64,000 nt of DNA, taken from assembly GCF_027244095.1 (NCBI RefSeq), contig NC_069669.1, positions 6,288,501 to 6,352,500 of the forward strand, read 5' to 3'. A program made the position numbers and the translations under genes. Positions 38,720-49,522 of this stretch are shown here, in pieces. Each line of letters opens with the position of its first letter. Position 1 is the first letter of the stretch. The notes beneath the pieces are model-generated. The model did not search any database and was not told the origin of the DNA. It worked only from the letters and a program-made list of their open reading frames with translations. The DNA comes from Hemicordylus capensis (taxonomy: Eukaryota > Chordata > Lepidosauria > Squamata > Cordylidae).

Positions 38720-39123
38720 GTGGGTATTTATCAATGAGCACGTCTGTGGTCACACTTGCTGAGGTGGTGGTGGGGAAAAGCCAATACGGGTGGCAGAAAT
38801 GCACGGAAGAAAGGTTTGATTATAAAGCAGAAGGTTTGGTTCCTTCGGGAACCAGCATTCCTGTGAATGCAGGACCATACTTTGTTTTGAGTCTGAAGTT
38901 CCCTTCTCTGCCCCGTTGCTGTGAATTGTTTGGTTTTTGCCTTCTTTGAGGTTTGTCGAGTAATTTGATGAATCGATAGTGCTGTGTTGTTTTTGTGGAA
39001 GATGAGAAAACAAGAAGACAGAGGTTTCCGTTCTCTCGCACGTTGATGGTGCAAGAGTTGACTTTTCCAGCTTGAGGATGAGAAAGGGAGGGCAGCAATC
39101 TCTCAAGCAAATGATCTCTCTGT

Positions 39124-39300
39124 GTTAGTTTGTTTGATTTATTTAAAATATTTATATCCCACCCCTCCAGTCCAATACTGCCCTAGGCGGCTCACAACAG
39201 TAAAAGAGTGCAAGTAATACTGTATACAATTTAACACAATAAAATCCAGTGTAGAATAAAAATTATTAATACCAACCCAATTAATAACCAGTCGGGCTGG
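39124..39300 (-). mobile_element. LINE 3' tail
   Basis: TTTGATTTATTTAAAATATT, TATATCCCACCCCTCC, CTAGGCGGCTCACAACAG, AAAATCCAGTG. Confidence 0.6.
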
Positions 39301-39559
39301 GTTTTTATGTTGAGTTCCTGGAACCTTTAATATGTGATGGCATCTTATCCATTAACCATGAGCTCCTATGAGTGTAGAATAAATGTCAAATCATCTGAAA
39401 GACAGATTTGCTTGCTTTCATTGTTGTTTTTTTTTTTTAAAAAAACCCTTTTCTCACTCATGCTTCCGATGGAGAAAGCTGTTGCTTAACAGAACGTGTG
39501 CAATAAGCCAGTGGTGTGGAAGAATGCCCCCGGGCAGGTTCAGACCTAACGTGGAAACT

Positions 39560-39918
39560 GAGGTTCATGTGACCTCCCTCGGCCCCCAAAGCACATGCCA
39601 CCCCCCTGCCACCACCAAATCACCACCTGATTTTCTGAAGCCTGTCAGTCAGACTGAGGGGATAGGGTACGCTGAGCTTCAGCATGTAGCCAGCCAATCG
39701 GGAGCAGAGGAGGTGCGTCTTCACCTCCTCCCTCCTCTTCTGCAGTGGGCACATCACTGAGGATGTGTCAGCTTCAAGTCAGTGATCCTCAGGTGAGGGA
39801 CAAATTGCTTGGCTGCAGCGTGGGGAGGCAGAAGGGCTCTGAGTACCCCCGGGAGTCTTTCAAGGGGTACTAGCCCTTCTAGGGGTACTAATAGCCCCGG
39901 TTGGGAACCCCTGCCCTA
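39560..39918. mobile_element. hAT-like element related to the one at 41327
   Basis: Shares CTGAAGCCTGTCAGTCAGAC, CTTCAGCATGTAGCCAGCC, TCTGCAGTGGGCACATCAC, GTGATCCTCAGG and the right end GTTGGGAACCCCTGCCC. The left end is not clear. Confidence 0.65.
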
Positions 39919-39926
39919 GAACAAGC

Positions 39927-40157
39927 AGGAGAGCTGGTTTGATGGCAGCGAGTAAGATATTCTCCTTAGGGGGTGGGACCCTAGGTCAATGAAAGCGCAT
40001 CTGCTTTGTATGTCGGTCCCAGATTGAATCCCTGGCAGTGTCTCCAGATAGGACTGGGAAAGACTCCTGCCTGAAACCTTGGAGAGCTGCTGCCAGTCAG
40101 TGTAGACAATACTAAACTGCGTGGGCCAGTGGTCTATATAGCTTCCTATGTTCCTAA
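39927..40157 (+). mobile_element. 5S/tRNA-Ala SINE, 5S-like head deleted inside
   Basis: GAGAGCTGGTTTGATGGCAG jumps to TAAGATATTCTCCTTAGGGG, losing box C. tRNA head and GTGTAGAC are present. Confidence 0.85.
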
Positions 40158-40280
40158 GTAGGTGGGCCTGTGTGTGGGGATTGAGGTGGAGGGGTGCTCT
40201 CAGGGCTGAGGGAGGTTGCTCGAACCTCAGGATCTGTGTTGCATCCACTGTCTGCACTTTCCCGAAGTCACCCGTGCTCT

Positions 40281-40593
40281 TAGGAACATACGAAGCTTCC
40301 TTCTACCTAGTCAGACCCTTGGTCCACCTAGCGCAGTACTGTGTACACAGACTAGCAGCGGCTTCTCCAAGGTTGCAGGCAGGAGTCTCTCTCAGCCCTA
40401 TCTTGGAGATGCTGCCAGGGAGGGAACTGGGAACCTTCTGCCTGCAAGCAGAATGCAAGATGCTCTTCTTAGAGCGGCTCCATCCCCCAAGAAGGGGAAT
40501 ATCTTGCAGTGCTCAGACATGTGGTCTCCCATTCACATGCAAACCGGGGCAGACCCTGCTTAGCCAAGGGGACCACTCACGCTTGCTTGTGCA
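40281..40593 (-). mobile_element. 5S/tRNA-Ala SINE, near full length
   Basis: CTTAGGAACATACGAAGC tail; GTGTACAC at the hotspot position; reversed 5S-like GGGGCAGACCCTGCTTAGCC. Confidence 0.9.
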
Positions 40594-40964
40594 TTTCCGC
40601 TGGAGAACCCCCGCCCTGCTGCATTGCACTCCTTGCCTCTTCTCTCTTGACAGGGCTTATAAGGGTTAACTGCTCTGTGCAAGCTGACCACCTAGGAGCT
40701 TACTCTAACATGGTGGGAAATGTGGGAAGGCTTACACACCATCCATCAAAGCCTCTTTAACAAAGCCATTTCCAAATGCCAAATTGCACGCATACCTTCC
40801 TGCTGAAGTTAAAGGCCGAGAAGATTAATGTGGCTACACAATTCATTCTGGGGGAAAGAAGTTCAGACAAATTAACAGTTGGGTGGAACCCTAGGTGTCC
40901 CGCTGTGTGTTCTGCGGGGAGGAGGAAGAGCAAAATAAAGCTATTCAAGCACAGGGACTTAGCA

Positions 40965-41138
40965 AGCTGCCTACTGAGTCAGACCATTGGTCAGTCTTGC
41001 TCAGGATTGTTGACATTGACTGGCAGCAGCTCTCCAAGGGTTCGGGCAGGCATCTTTCCCAGCCCTGCCTGGAGATGGTACCAGTGAGTTCTGCATGCAA
41101 AGCAGATGCTCTAATACTGCGCTGACTTGCCCCATATT
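40965..41138 (-). mobile_element. 5S/tRNA-Ala SINE, tRNA part
   Basis: AAGCTGCCTACTGAGTCAG to CTGCATGCAAAGCAGATGCT; the 5S-like head is missing. Confidence 0.85.
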
Positions 41139-41142
41139 CCAC

Positions 41143-41919
41143 TTAGGAAGCTGCCTTACACTGAGTCAGACCTTGGTCCATCTAGCTCATTATTGTCAAC
41201 ACTGACTGGCAGCAGCTCTCCAAAGGTTCCCAGCCCTGCCTGGAGACGCTGCCAGGAATTGAACCTGGGACCTTCTGCTTGCAAAGCAGATCCTCTGCCA
41301 CTGAGCAACAGTCCAATCCCCTAAGGCAGGGCTTCCCAATAGGGGGTACGACTTCCCCTGGGGATACTTGAAGGGTTCTCAAGAGGCACTCAGCACCATC
41401 CTGCTTCCCGGCCCTGCAGCCGCGCTATTTGTTCCCCATTGGAGGATCACTGGCTTGAAGCTGACGCGGCCTCAGCGATGTGTCTGTGGGGATTGAGGAT
41501 GTGGAGGGAGGAGGGTGAAGAGACTCCTCCTCTGCTCCTGATTGGCTGGCTACATGCTGAAGCTCAGCATATCCCTCCCCCCAGCCTGACTGACAGTCTT
41601 TAGAAAAAAAACGCTGAGTAGTCCCTTTGAAGTAATTTCAATGTGAGTACTCATGAGTAACGTAGTCTGGATGTAAACTAGTGACTGGAGTGTATGTGTG
41701 TTCTCCCTCTCCCCCCATCACTGTCACTCTTTAAAAAAAAAAAATCCCTATGGGGTACCTGAGGGGTGCACTTGTGAAAAATAGACTGGGAACCCCATTC
41801 CCTAAGGAGAATACCTTGCAGTGCTCACATGTACTCGCCCATACAAATGCAAACCAAGGCAAACCCTGCTTAGCAAAAGGGACCTTTCATGCTGGCTACT
41901 GCCAGACGAGCCCTCTTTC
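41143..41919 (-). mobile_element. 5S/tRNA-Ala SINE split by a 473-bp hAT element
   Basis: 41143-41326 gives the tail and tRNA head (GGCAGAGGATCTGCTTTGC in reverse sense). After the hAT element, 41800-41919 gives AAGGAGAATACCTTGCAG and the reversed 5S-like head. Confidence 0.9.
41327..41799. mobile_element. hAT element, 473 bp, CAGGGCTTCCCAA terminus
   Basis: Perfect 8-bp duplication CCCTAAGG at 41319-41326 and 41800-41807. Left end CAGGGCTTCCCAATAGGGGG, right end CTGGGAACCCCATT. The core (GATTGGCTGGCTACATGCTG and so on) is shared with 20938, 39560 and 55685. No coding capacity. Confidence 0.9.
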
Positions 41920-42792
41920 AAGTTGCTTTGTTCCTCTGGTGCGCATGAGGGGTAGCCTTAAGGGTCAGGCCTCGCCATTTCTTTCCTCAGCGTTCTTGAA
42001 CCGCAAACATGCGAATCCCGAGGTCAGGGAAACAATGATAAATGGAACATTCCTTCGAGGTTCCGAGAAGACTGGCGTGCAGTTTGAACACGGCCTCTGG
42101 AAACGCATGGCTGGACGTTCCTGTCCCGCTGAATGCCCAAGCGGAAAAGTGTGCCTCTTCAAAACCTGGCTGCGTGAGAGAACACCATCAATCACCCATC
42201 CCACAGATGCGTTCTTGTTGGCTCTCAGTCTCTCTTTCCAATTCTCACGTTCTCTTTTTTTTCCCTTCCTTGTGTCTCAGGAGTATGATTAATGACAGCA
42301 TGTGGCAAAGTCATGAGGCAAGGACTTGTCTTTAATTGAGTCACAACGTTGGCTTAAGAGGAGACTAGGGATGTGCAGAATGTTCCGAGCTCGGAACGGG
42401 CTGTTTCGAGTGTTCCGAGCTCAGAACAGAATGACCTCATTTGGAGTCGGAGTGTTTCAAGTGTTCCGAGCGCCTTGAGGGTGGCAGGAGGTATCTTTTG
42501 AAATCATTACCTTGTTACCACTGGCACTGTGAGCAGCAGCGCCCTGCCCGGCATCTCGCACCAAGGCTTCTCCACCTACGGTGCTCTTCTATCCATGCAT
42601 GGCTTTTGTGCCTGCACAGAGGTAAGAAGAATGCCATAGGTGGGGCAGCCTCGGTGTGAGGTGTTTGGCAGGGCGCTGCTGCTCACAGGTGCCAGTGGTA
42701 ACCAGGCAGTGATTTTGACGACAAATATTTATATACCGCTTTTCAACAAAAGTTTCCGAAGTGGTTCACATAAATAAATAAATAAATAATTT

Positions 42793-43032
42793 ACATAGGA
42801 AACTGCCATATACTGAGTCAGACCATTGCTCTATTTAGCTCAGTATGGTCTTCACAGACTGGCAGCGGCTTCTCCACGGTTGCAGGCAGGAGTTTCTCTC
42901 AGCTCTCTGTTGGAGATGCCAGGGAGGGAACTTGGAACCTAGATGCTCTTCCCAGAGCAGCTCCATCCCTGAGGGGAATATCTTACAGTGCTCACACATC
43001 AATTTTACTATTCATATTCAACCAGAGCAATA
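42793..43032 (-). mobile_element. 5S/tRNA-Ala SINE inside a hAT element
   Basis: TACATAGGAAACTGCC to TTCATATTCAACCAGAGC; GTCTTCAC at the hotspot position. Confidence 0.88.
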
Positions 43033-43035
43033 CTC

Positions 43036-43545
43036 AGTTATTTATTTGTTTATTTAGTACATTTATATACCACCTCATATTTTAAAAAGTCCGTGGGCGG
43101 TTCACAATATAAAACCATTAACATAACTGAAACGATTAAAAATACAATAAAAATACAATAAAAACTCTAAAACCAAAGCTTTAAAACTATAAACTAAAAG
43201 TCTGACTAAACAGGTATGTTTTTAGGTCCTTAGGGGAAACTCTAATTTCATTAGGAAGTGCGTTCTAGAGTCCCAGTGCAACGAAACAGCCCGGTTTCAA
43301 GTTGCCACCAGCTGAGGCGGTGGCAACCGCAACTTTTCGCCCACAGATGATCTTAAGAGGTGTTGGAGTTGATGAAGAAGAAGGTGCTCTCTTAAATACC
43401 TCAGACCCATGCTTTTTTTAAATAAAAGATGGCTCCCTGTCCCTGAGTGGCTCTCAATCTAAAAAGAAACATAAGATAGACACCAGCAACAGTCACTGGA
43501 GAGATACTGTGCTGTGGGTGGATAGGGCCAGTATCTATCTTTAAA
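43036..43545 (-). mobile_element. LINE 3' end(s), L2/CR1-like
   Basis: TATTTATTTGTTTATTTAGT, ATATACCACCTCATATTT, GGGCGGTTCACAATATAA, then a 3' UTR with AAAACATACC-type text. From about 43400, the CCCTGTCCCTGAGTGGC subtype also seen at 26145. Confidence 0.7.
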
Positions 43546-44681
43546 AGTACCTCCTGCCTCCTCTCACCACCCCCTTCCTCTGGCTACTCTCACGGTGCTG
43601 GGAACGCTCAAAATATTCCAAGCATTCCAAACTTGTTCCTTTGGAACAACCAGCTCAACAGGTTGTTCCAACATAACGTTTTGGGGCATTTGCATTCCAT
43701 TCCAAGCTCGGAACAGAACGCAAATCCCCTTCCGTGCATATCCCTAGAGGAGACCAGAAGTTGGTCCCCCAGCCAGATACTTCTAGGAAGCCCCAAGCAG
43801 AGGAAGACAGCAGTGGGTTGGTTCAGATCTCATGTGGACAGGGAGAACTACAGGGCGAGTGGGTGCCCCCAAATATTTCCCACTGCCCCCTTCCCCATCG
43901 ACCTGAATGGAACTTTGAAGCAAAGTGTCAGACAATACAGTTATAGTCCATTATAGTCCTATAGCTTGAATGAATTAGTTTCAAAGATCTCCATTGTTCA
44001 AAAGAAGCCTCATTCACTTAGCCCTCCACCCCAGAACAAGCAGCAGAAGCTCATGCGAGACTCCTCCCGCCTCCCAGGACCCATGCCAACCCCTTCTTGG
44101 CCAGGAATTGGGCTGGCTGAGACCGTGTGTGTGTGTGCGCGCAGGGCCATCTCTTCTGCAGATTTCAACTGGCCTTACTCCCCACCCCTGTGGTCACACT
44201 TGCTGAGGAGGTTTGAAATCTTGCTTGGTTTATAGAGACTTCTGTGAACCTTGGAACCCCCAGCCTTCGTTAGATGCTAAGGACACTTTTTTTTAAAACT
44301 TCTGTCCATGTTACAGTGCTTCAAGGAAGTGTCAAGACATATCAGGTCTTAGTATATCTTGAGATGTCCTAGATAGGCTCAAAATTCAGGTGCCTGGGAG
44401 CCAGTTGAGCAACAATGTGAATGACAGAGGCTTCTCTGTGCTTCTTTAAGAAGTCCGCCTCCTCTTTCCTAAATCCTGACATTTTGGGGGCATTGTATAG
44501 CTGCATCGCACTGCTGAAGCATATTGATCAATGTGCCCGTAACATTAAAGGTATGGAAATGTGTATCATGGGTTATGTATTCCTGGTTCCAACTAGAGAG
44601 ATGATTCAACAAAAGTTCGATTCAGTGCTGTTTATGTTTAATACAGAGAGTCCAAATTTCCTGTATGGAAATGTGTAATGT

Positions 44682-44966
44682 GAACATAGGAAGCCACCTT
44701 CTACCAAGTCAGCCCCTTGGTCCATCTAGCTCAGTATTGTCTACCCAGACTGGCAGCGGCTTCTCCAACGTTTTTAGGCAGGAGTCTCTCCCAGCTGTAT
44801 CAGGAGATGACAGGTTTACTGGGACCTTCTGCATGCAAAGCAGGTGCTCTTCCACTGAGCCATGGCCCCATCCCCTAAGAGGAATATCTTACAGCAGACA
44901 GTGCTGATGTGTAGTTGCCTCTCCAAATGAAAACCAAGGTGAATCCTGCTTAGCAAAGAGGACAAT
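44682..44966 (-). mobile_element. 5S/tRNA-Ala SINE, near full length
   Basis: AACATAGGAAGCCACC tail, GTCTACCCAGACTGG, GCAAAGCAGGTGCTCTTCC, reversed 5S-like GGTGAATCCTGCTTAGC. Confidence 0.9.
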
Positions 44967-45257
44967 CTATCTATATATTTCTCTAAGGTGTACCTGTCGC
45001 TAATCCCATGTGTGGCAGCTCTTGCGAGAGTTCGTGAGCGAGCTGCTGGCAGGAGGAGAGGAAAGTGGCGCCGCCAGACAGGCGTGCGTGTGGGCGGGGG
45101 AAGAAGAAAACAGCAGGAGCGGGTGGAGAAAATGACAGTGGGGGCGGGCAGGCAGGTGAGGGGGAAGAAAGTTATGGCAGTGGGAGAAGGCGGGGGAGAA
45201 CTAGAGGCGCAGATGCTCTGTGCCCAGCCCATCTAGTTCATACTTGTTATTGGAAGA

Positions 45258-45480
45258 TGGGCTCTGCACCCTTGACTGTTGTGGCTGGAGATGATGGGAG
45301 TTACAGTCGGTGTTCCCTTTAACAGGGATTCCCAGATGTTGTTGGCTACAACTCCCAGAATCCCCAGCTGCAATGGCTTTTTCTTGGGAATTCTGGGAGT
45401 TGTAGCCAACAACATCTGGGAATCCCTGTTAGAGGGAACACTTGTTGCAGCTCAGCAACATCTGGGGACCCAAGAATGGG
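45258..45480. mobile_element. hAT MITE within a MITE
   Basis: Inner palindrome 45308-45443 (GGTGTTCCCTTTAACAGGG...CCCTGTTAGAGGGAACAC). Outer arms GGAGATGATGGGAGTTACAG before it and CAGCAACATCTGGGGACCC after it. Confidence 0.75.
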
Positions 45481-45646
45481 GACCCCTATTTTAGGCCATC
45501 CGAAGCAGATGTGGGGCAAGTTGTGACCTTGAAGGGATGAGGTTGGGTAGGCTTACAGCTGAAAGAAAAGATCACATTTCCGGCCCTGAAAAAGCACGAC
45601 TGCTTTCTCAGAAAAGTCTGGATGAGCCTTCTGGTAGGTTTAGGGA

Positions 45647-45737
45647 GGAGAGCTGGCCTTGTAGTAGCAAGTATGAATGGTCCCTTTTGCTAATCAGAGT
45701 CTGTCCTGGTTTACAGTGAATGGGAGAGTGTGTGGCC
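45647..45737 (+). mobile_element. Solo 5S-like head of the SINE
   Basis: GGAGAGCTGGCCTTGTAG, GCTAATCAGAGTCTGTCC, GTGAATGGGAGAGTGTG. The tRNA part is absent; a LINE tail follows. Confidence 0.75.
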
Positions 45738-45744
45738 CCATCCC

Positions 45745-45915
45745 TAGCATAGCATTCCTCCAGTGGCTGTGGGTGGTGTCCGTCTTATGTTTCTTTTTTA
45801 GATTGCGAGCCCTTTGGGGACGGGGAGCCATTTTATTTATTTATTTATTTATTTATTTATGTCTGTGTAAACCGCTTTGGGAACTTCTGTTGAAAAGCAG
45901 TATATAAATATTCAT
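45745..45915 (+). mobile_element. LINE 3' tail with (TTTA)n
   Basis: TTCCTCCAGTGGCTGTGGG, AGATTGCGAGCCCTTTGG, (TTTA)n, GTAAACCGCTTTGGGAAC, AAAAGCAGTATATAAATA: plus-strand version of the 26145 subtype. Confidence 0.75.
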
Positions 45916-46140
45916 TGTATGTGGGAGCACTGTAAGACGTTCCCCTTAGGGGATGGGGCCGCTCTGGGAAGAGGATCTGCCTGCTTGCATGCAGAAGGGT
46001 CCAAGTTCCCTCCCTGGCATCTTCAAGATAGGACTGAGAGAGATTCCTGCATGCAACCTTGGAGAGCTGCTGCCAGTCAGTGTAGACAATACTGAGCTAA
46101 ATGGACCATGGGTCTGACTCAGTAGAAGGCAGCTTCCTAA
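45916..46140 (+). mobile_element. 5S/tRNA-Ala SINE, truncated in the 5S-like head
   Basis: Starts at GTATGTGGGAGCACTGTAAG, tRNA part diverged, GTGTAGACAATACTGAGC intact. Confidence 0.88.
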
Positions 46141-46149
46141 GCATATCTG

Positions 46150-46487
46150 GGGTTCGGGCTGTAGCTTAGTGGTAGAACATCTGCCTTGCATATAGAAGGT
46201 CCCAGGTTCATTTCCTGGCAACATCTCCAGGTAGGGCTGGGAAAGACTCCTGCCTGCAACCTCAGAGCTACTGCCTCTCAGTGTAGACCAGGGATTCTCA
46301 ACGTTGGGTCCCCAGATGTTATTGGGCTTCAACTCCCATAATTCCAAGCCCCAGTGGCCTTTGGTTGGGGATTTTGGGCATTGAAGTCCAATAACATCTG
46401 GGGACACAACGTTGAGAATCCCTGGTGTAGACAATACTGAGCTAGATGGACCAATGGTTTGACTTGGTATGCAGCAGCTTTCTATGT
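46150..46487 (+). mobile_element. 5S/tRNA-Ala SINE with a MITE at GTGTAGAC
   Basis: GGGCTGTAGCTTAGTGGTAG A box, GGTTCATTTCC B box, GTGTAGAC|MITE|GTGTAGACAATACTGAGC. Confidence 0.93.
46289..46424. mobile_element. hAT MITE, 136 bp
   Basis: CAGGGATTCTCAACG...GTTGAGAATCCCTG with perfect duplication GTGTAGAC (46281-46288 and 46425-46432). Confidence 0.96.
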
Positions 46488-47289
46488 AACCTCACTTTCA
46501 ATGGAAAACCCACTTAAGCCTCCAGATCAGATAATTAATATTTAGACTGTGAGCTTCTTTGGGACATGGGACCCTTTTCTATTTTCTTTTGCTATTCAAT
46601 TTACTTTGAGAACTTTTTTTGAGAAGCACTATAGAAGTCTTTTTTGTGTGATGTTGATTTCATTTCATTGCCCTACACCACTGTGCTTCAGTAGATGAGG
46701 TTTAACTTCATTGTGGGAGATTGGGGTTGAAATGCTGTTGAAAGCACATAATACATTTGAGTGACCCTGGTCAAGTTACTCTCTGCAAAACGTCAGTAAA
46801 AGTTGCCTCGCACAGTTGGTACAAGACAAACCTGATAAAAATGATGAAGCACTTTGACATTGGGAGTGATTGTAGAACTGAATAATTGCCTACATTTCCA
46901 TAATCTCTCCTGGTTCCAGAATTTTTCTTTTTGTTTGCAGACTATAAAAACATCTAAAAACTGTACTTATTCACAAAGTGTGACTTTCGATGTCTGAATC
47001 TTAGCACGAAGGTTGTCAGTCTGAGATGAAGATGTTGAATAATCAGTGGATTTCAACCTCCAGACTGACTAGCTCCCTTGATTACACTATTTAATTTAGT
47101 GTATCATTTCTCTCCACTTCAAAATTAGATATGATTATCATCCCGAAGGGGTTTTCTTGCACAGCTGAATTAGAGGAAGGAAAGTTAACAGAATTGCATA
47201 CAAAATGGAATGTGGAACAGATCCTGAAAAAGACCAACATGATCCAGAACTTTGTTTCATCTGATACATTTATCTATGTGTCGTTTTAG

Positions 47290-47371
47290 TTAACCTGGAG
47301 AATGGTGATGGGCACGAAAGTGCTGATTTTGTGGAAGAATTGGCTCCGGAAAATGCCGATCCGCACTACAG
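47290..47371 (+). CDS. SNX29: SNX29 coding exon 10
   Basis: Residues 414-440 plus two bases: VNLENGDGHESADFVEELAP, ENADPHYR, aligning with mammalian SLENGTGPEDHVLPDPGLRY. Acceptor GTTTTAG|TTAACC, donor TACAG|GTATTA (weaker than its neighbours). Confidence 0.93.
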
Positions 47372-47597
47372 GTATTATAACTAATTAGAATGACTAATCT
47401 TGAAACTAAGCCAGTTAACTTCAGTGTCTTTCTGCCTGATTCTGTTCACACTTAAGGGCAAACCATGGTTTGACTTTGCATACTTGTATGCTCCTTCTTT
47501 GCATGCTTCAGTTCTCTTCCTCTTTTGCACAAACCAGAACTGGAAACTAGGGCTGTGCTGGGACAAAATGATCAGACCCTATTCTGATACGATGTAA

Positions 47598-47860
47598 GTG
47601 ATTATCGAATCGTGCAACTGATAATTGTACTAACCAGGATTGAATTGTTTGATGTATTGGTATTGGGTTGATGTGTTGGCCTACAGGATGTAATGGGGAT
47701 TCATCGGACTATTTATAAAAATATTATTGTTGAATCATGCAACCGATAATTGTACCAACCTGGATCAAATGGTCTATCAGTATCGGGTCGATGCGGTGGC
47801 CTTTAGGATGTAATGGGAAATCACTGAAGTGTCTATAAAAATATTATTGTAAGTCGGAAT
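47598..47860. repeat. About 130-bp tandem duplication
   Basis: Both units contain CGTGCAACTGATAATTGTAC / CATGCAACCGATAATTGTAC, GGATGTAATGGG and TATAAAAATATTATTGT. Divergence is moderate, so the duplication is not recent. Confidence 0.8.
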
Positions 47861-48289
47861 GTGATGTTCAGGTGTGGTAGAGCCAATGGTGGATCCTTCT
47901 TTAGGGCTTGATACCCCACCCCCATTTCTTGCAGAAGTCTGCTGTGCTTTGAGCAGCAGCAAACCTGAAGAGGCACTGATTTCAAGCAGTGATGTCGATC
48001 ATGTAACTGCTCTCCTGCTGCCCTACAGTTTTGCATACATGGCACACCGCCAGATTCAGCGACAAGCAGCATAGAGAAGCAGCATGAAAACTTGATCCAC
48101 TTGTTGGATAGAGTTCAGTGCAGCCCAATGCGACACAGAAAGCATCATATCAAACAGTGCCACTATTAATAATGTTAGATCATAATTGATATACTGAAAA
48201 TATTGCCAATAGGGCTTGTATCAAATCAGATCCAATGATTCTTCCGTGGCTATGCACCGCCATATTGCATCACTAAAAAATGAGTCCCT

Positions 48290-48435
48290 AAGGACTCATT
48301 TTTTCCAGCCAAGTTTTTAAATTTGTCTATGGTTTTAAATTGTGTTAAAGTTTCCATTTTAACTGGTTCTATGTTGAAAACTGCCTAGAGATGGAAGTTT
48401 GGGGCGGCCTACACATTTGAGAAATAAATATTGGA
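48290..48435 (+). mobile_element. LINE 3' tail
   Basis: TTTTAACTGGTTCTATG, AACTGCCTAGAGATGG, GGGCGGCCTACACATTTG, AATAAATA. Confidence 0.65.
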
Positions 48436-48715
48436 AACGACATTCAAACTATGGTTTACTGTTTGTTGCTGGTAAACTATGGTTTGCACAAACAGGGAAA
48501 TGAGGAAGGAGCTGTCTCTGCAGACAAATGATGCAACAGTGGACAGTGCTAGGCGAAGGTTCTGAACAACCCTCTTGGGTTGCGATGCTGTATGTGAGTG
48601 TGGCACCCCCACTTTTTATAATACCTGAGCATGGATAAAGTCCTAATGTTAAGTGGCGATTCTCTTATTTTTGGCAATGGCTGCCAGTTTGGATGGCTTT
48701 AGGCAGGGCTTAGAC

Positions 48716-48851
48716 CAGAGCTGCTCAGCTTTGGCCCTCCAGCTGTGTTTGAACTACAACTCCCAGAATCCCCAGCCTCAGTGGCCCATCGCCAGGGATT
48801 ATGGGAACTGTAGGCCGACATCTGCAGGAAGGCCGAAGTTGAGCAGTCCCG
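48716..48851. mobile_element. hAT MITE, 136 bp, GCTGCTCAGCTTTGG subtype
   Basis: CAGAGCTGCTCAGC...GTTGAGCAGTCCCG with perfect duplication GCTTAGAC (48708-48715 and 48852-48859). Confidence 0.95.
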
Positions 48852-48874
48852 GCTTAGACAAATCAATGTCGCCC

Positions 48875-49100
48875 AGGTCCATCAGTGGCTACTAATCCTG
48901 TTTGGCTGTAGGCTACCTCCAGGCTCAGAGGGAGGATGCCTCCAAATACCAGTTGCAGAGGAGCAGCCATGGGCTGACTTCATCTCCCGGTGGTGTGGTT
49001 CTTCAAGGCATCCGCTGGGCCACCATGTGATACAGAATGCTGGACTGGGTGGGCCTTGGGTCCATCCACTAAGGCTGCTCTTACGTCCTTATGCTCTGTT
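48875..49100 (+). mobile_element. CR1-like LINE 3' end
   Basis: ATCAGTGGCTACTAATCC, GCCTCCAAATACCAGTTGC, GGGCCACCATGTGATACAG, ATGCTGGACTGGGTGGGCC, GGCTGCTCTTACG. Confidence 0.85.
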
Positions 49101-49300
49101 TAGCAGCGGGGAGAGCAACTCCCCCTATTAAACACCAGCAAAGCACTCCTCCAGTGGGGCTTGCGGATGTCTACTGTCTATTTTCTCTTAGACCTTAAGC
49201 CCTTTTAGGATGGGTGACCTTCCTTTTCTGCCTCTCTGCCTGCCTAAATAGCTTTGAACACATTTGTTGGAAAACAGTATATAAACACTCGTAACAGTCA
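49101..49300 (+). mobile_element. LINE 3' tail (GAGCCCTTTGGGG subtype)
   Basis: GCAGCGGGGAGAGCAACTCC, TTAGACCTTAAGCCC, TAGCTTTGAACACATTTG, GGAAAACAGTATATAAAC. Confidence 0.65.
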
Positions 49301-49439
49301 TCACTAAAAGCCTTATGAAACCGAAGGGTCTTGCCATCTAAAATTGGCAAGCATGGCGCGTCTGGCATCCCTCTTAGGAGAGTGTTCCAAGGACCCAATA
49401 TCTGTCAATGACATTCTTCTTCTTTTTTTAAAATGACAG

Positions 49440-49522
49440 GATAGAAGCTAGTCCCCCTGCCCAAGAGAACACTTTAAATGATCTCCTGCCGTCTGCTACT
49501 ATGCCAGAATCCATGACAGTTG
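49440..49522 (+). CDS. SNX29: SNX29 coding exon 11
   Basis: Residues 441-468 plus one base: IEASPPAQENTLNDLLPS, ATMPESMTV, matching mammalian VEASSPGHGSPLSSLLPSA and VPESMTI. Acceptor ATGACAG|GATAGA, donor AGTTG|GTAAGT. Confidence 0.95.

Larger units (their letters stand above)
42366..43746. mobile_element. hAT element, TAGGGATGTGC family, 1.38 kb with guests
   Basis: Ends TAGGGATGTGCAGAATG and CCGTGCATATCCCTA, with perfect duplication GAGGAGAC (42358-42365 and 43747-43754). Subterminal GTTCCGAGCTCGGAAC-type palindromes at both ends. It carries a SINE (42793-43032), a TAAA repeat and a LINE tail (43036-43545), so the original element was about 0.6 kb. Confidence 0.9.
38720..47289 (+). other. 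SNX29: SNX29 intron 9
   Basis: 8.6 kb, the longest complete intron. Transposons are listed separately. Unassigned stretches: 38725-39120, 39300-39555, 40600-40960, 41920-42360, 43755-44680, 44966-45255, 45480-45645 and 46670-47289. None has a convincing open frame. Confidence 0.85.
47372..49439 (+). other. SNX29: SNX29 intron 10
   Basis: A 130-bp tandem duplication, a LINE tail, a MITE, a CR1 3' fragment and a second LINE tail. 47870-48285, 48435-48650 and 49300-49430 are unassigned. Confidence 0.85.
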
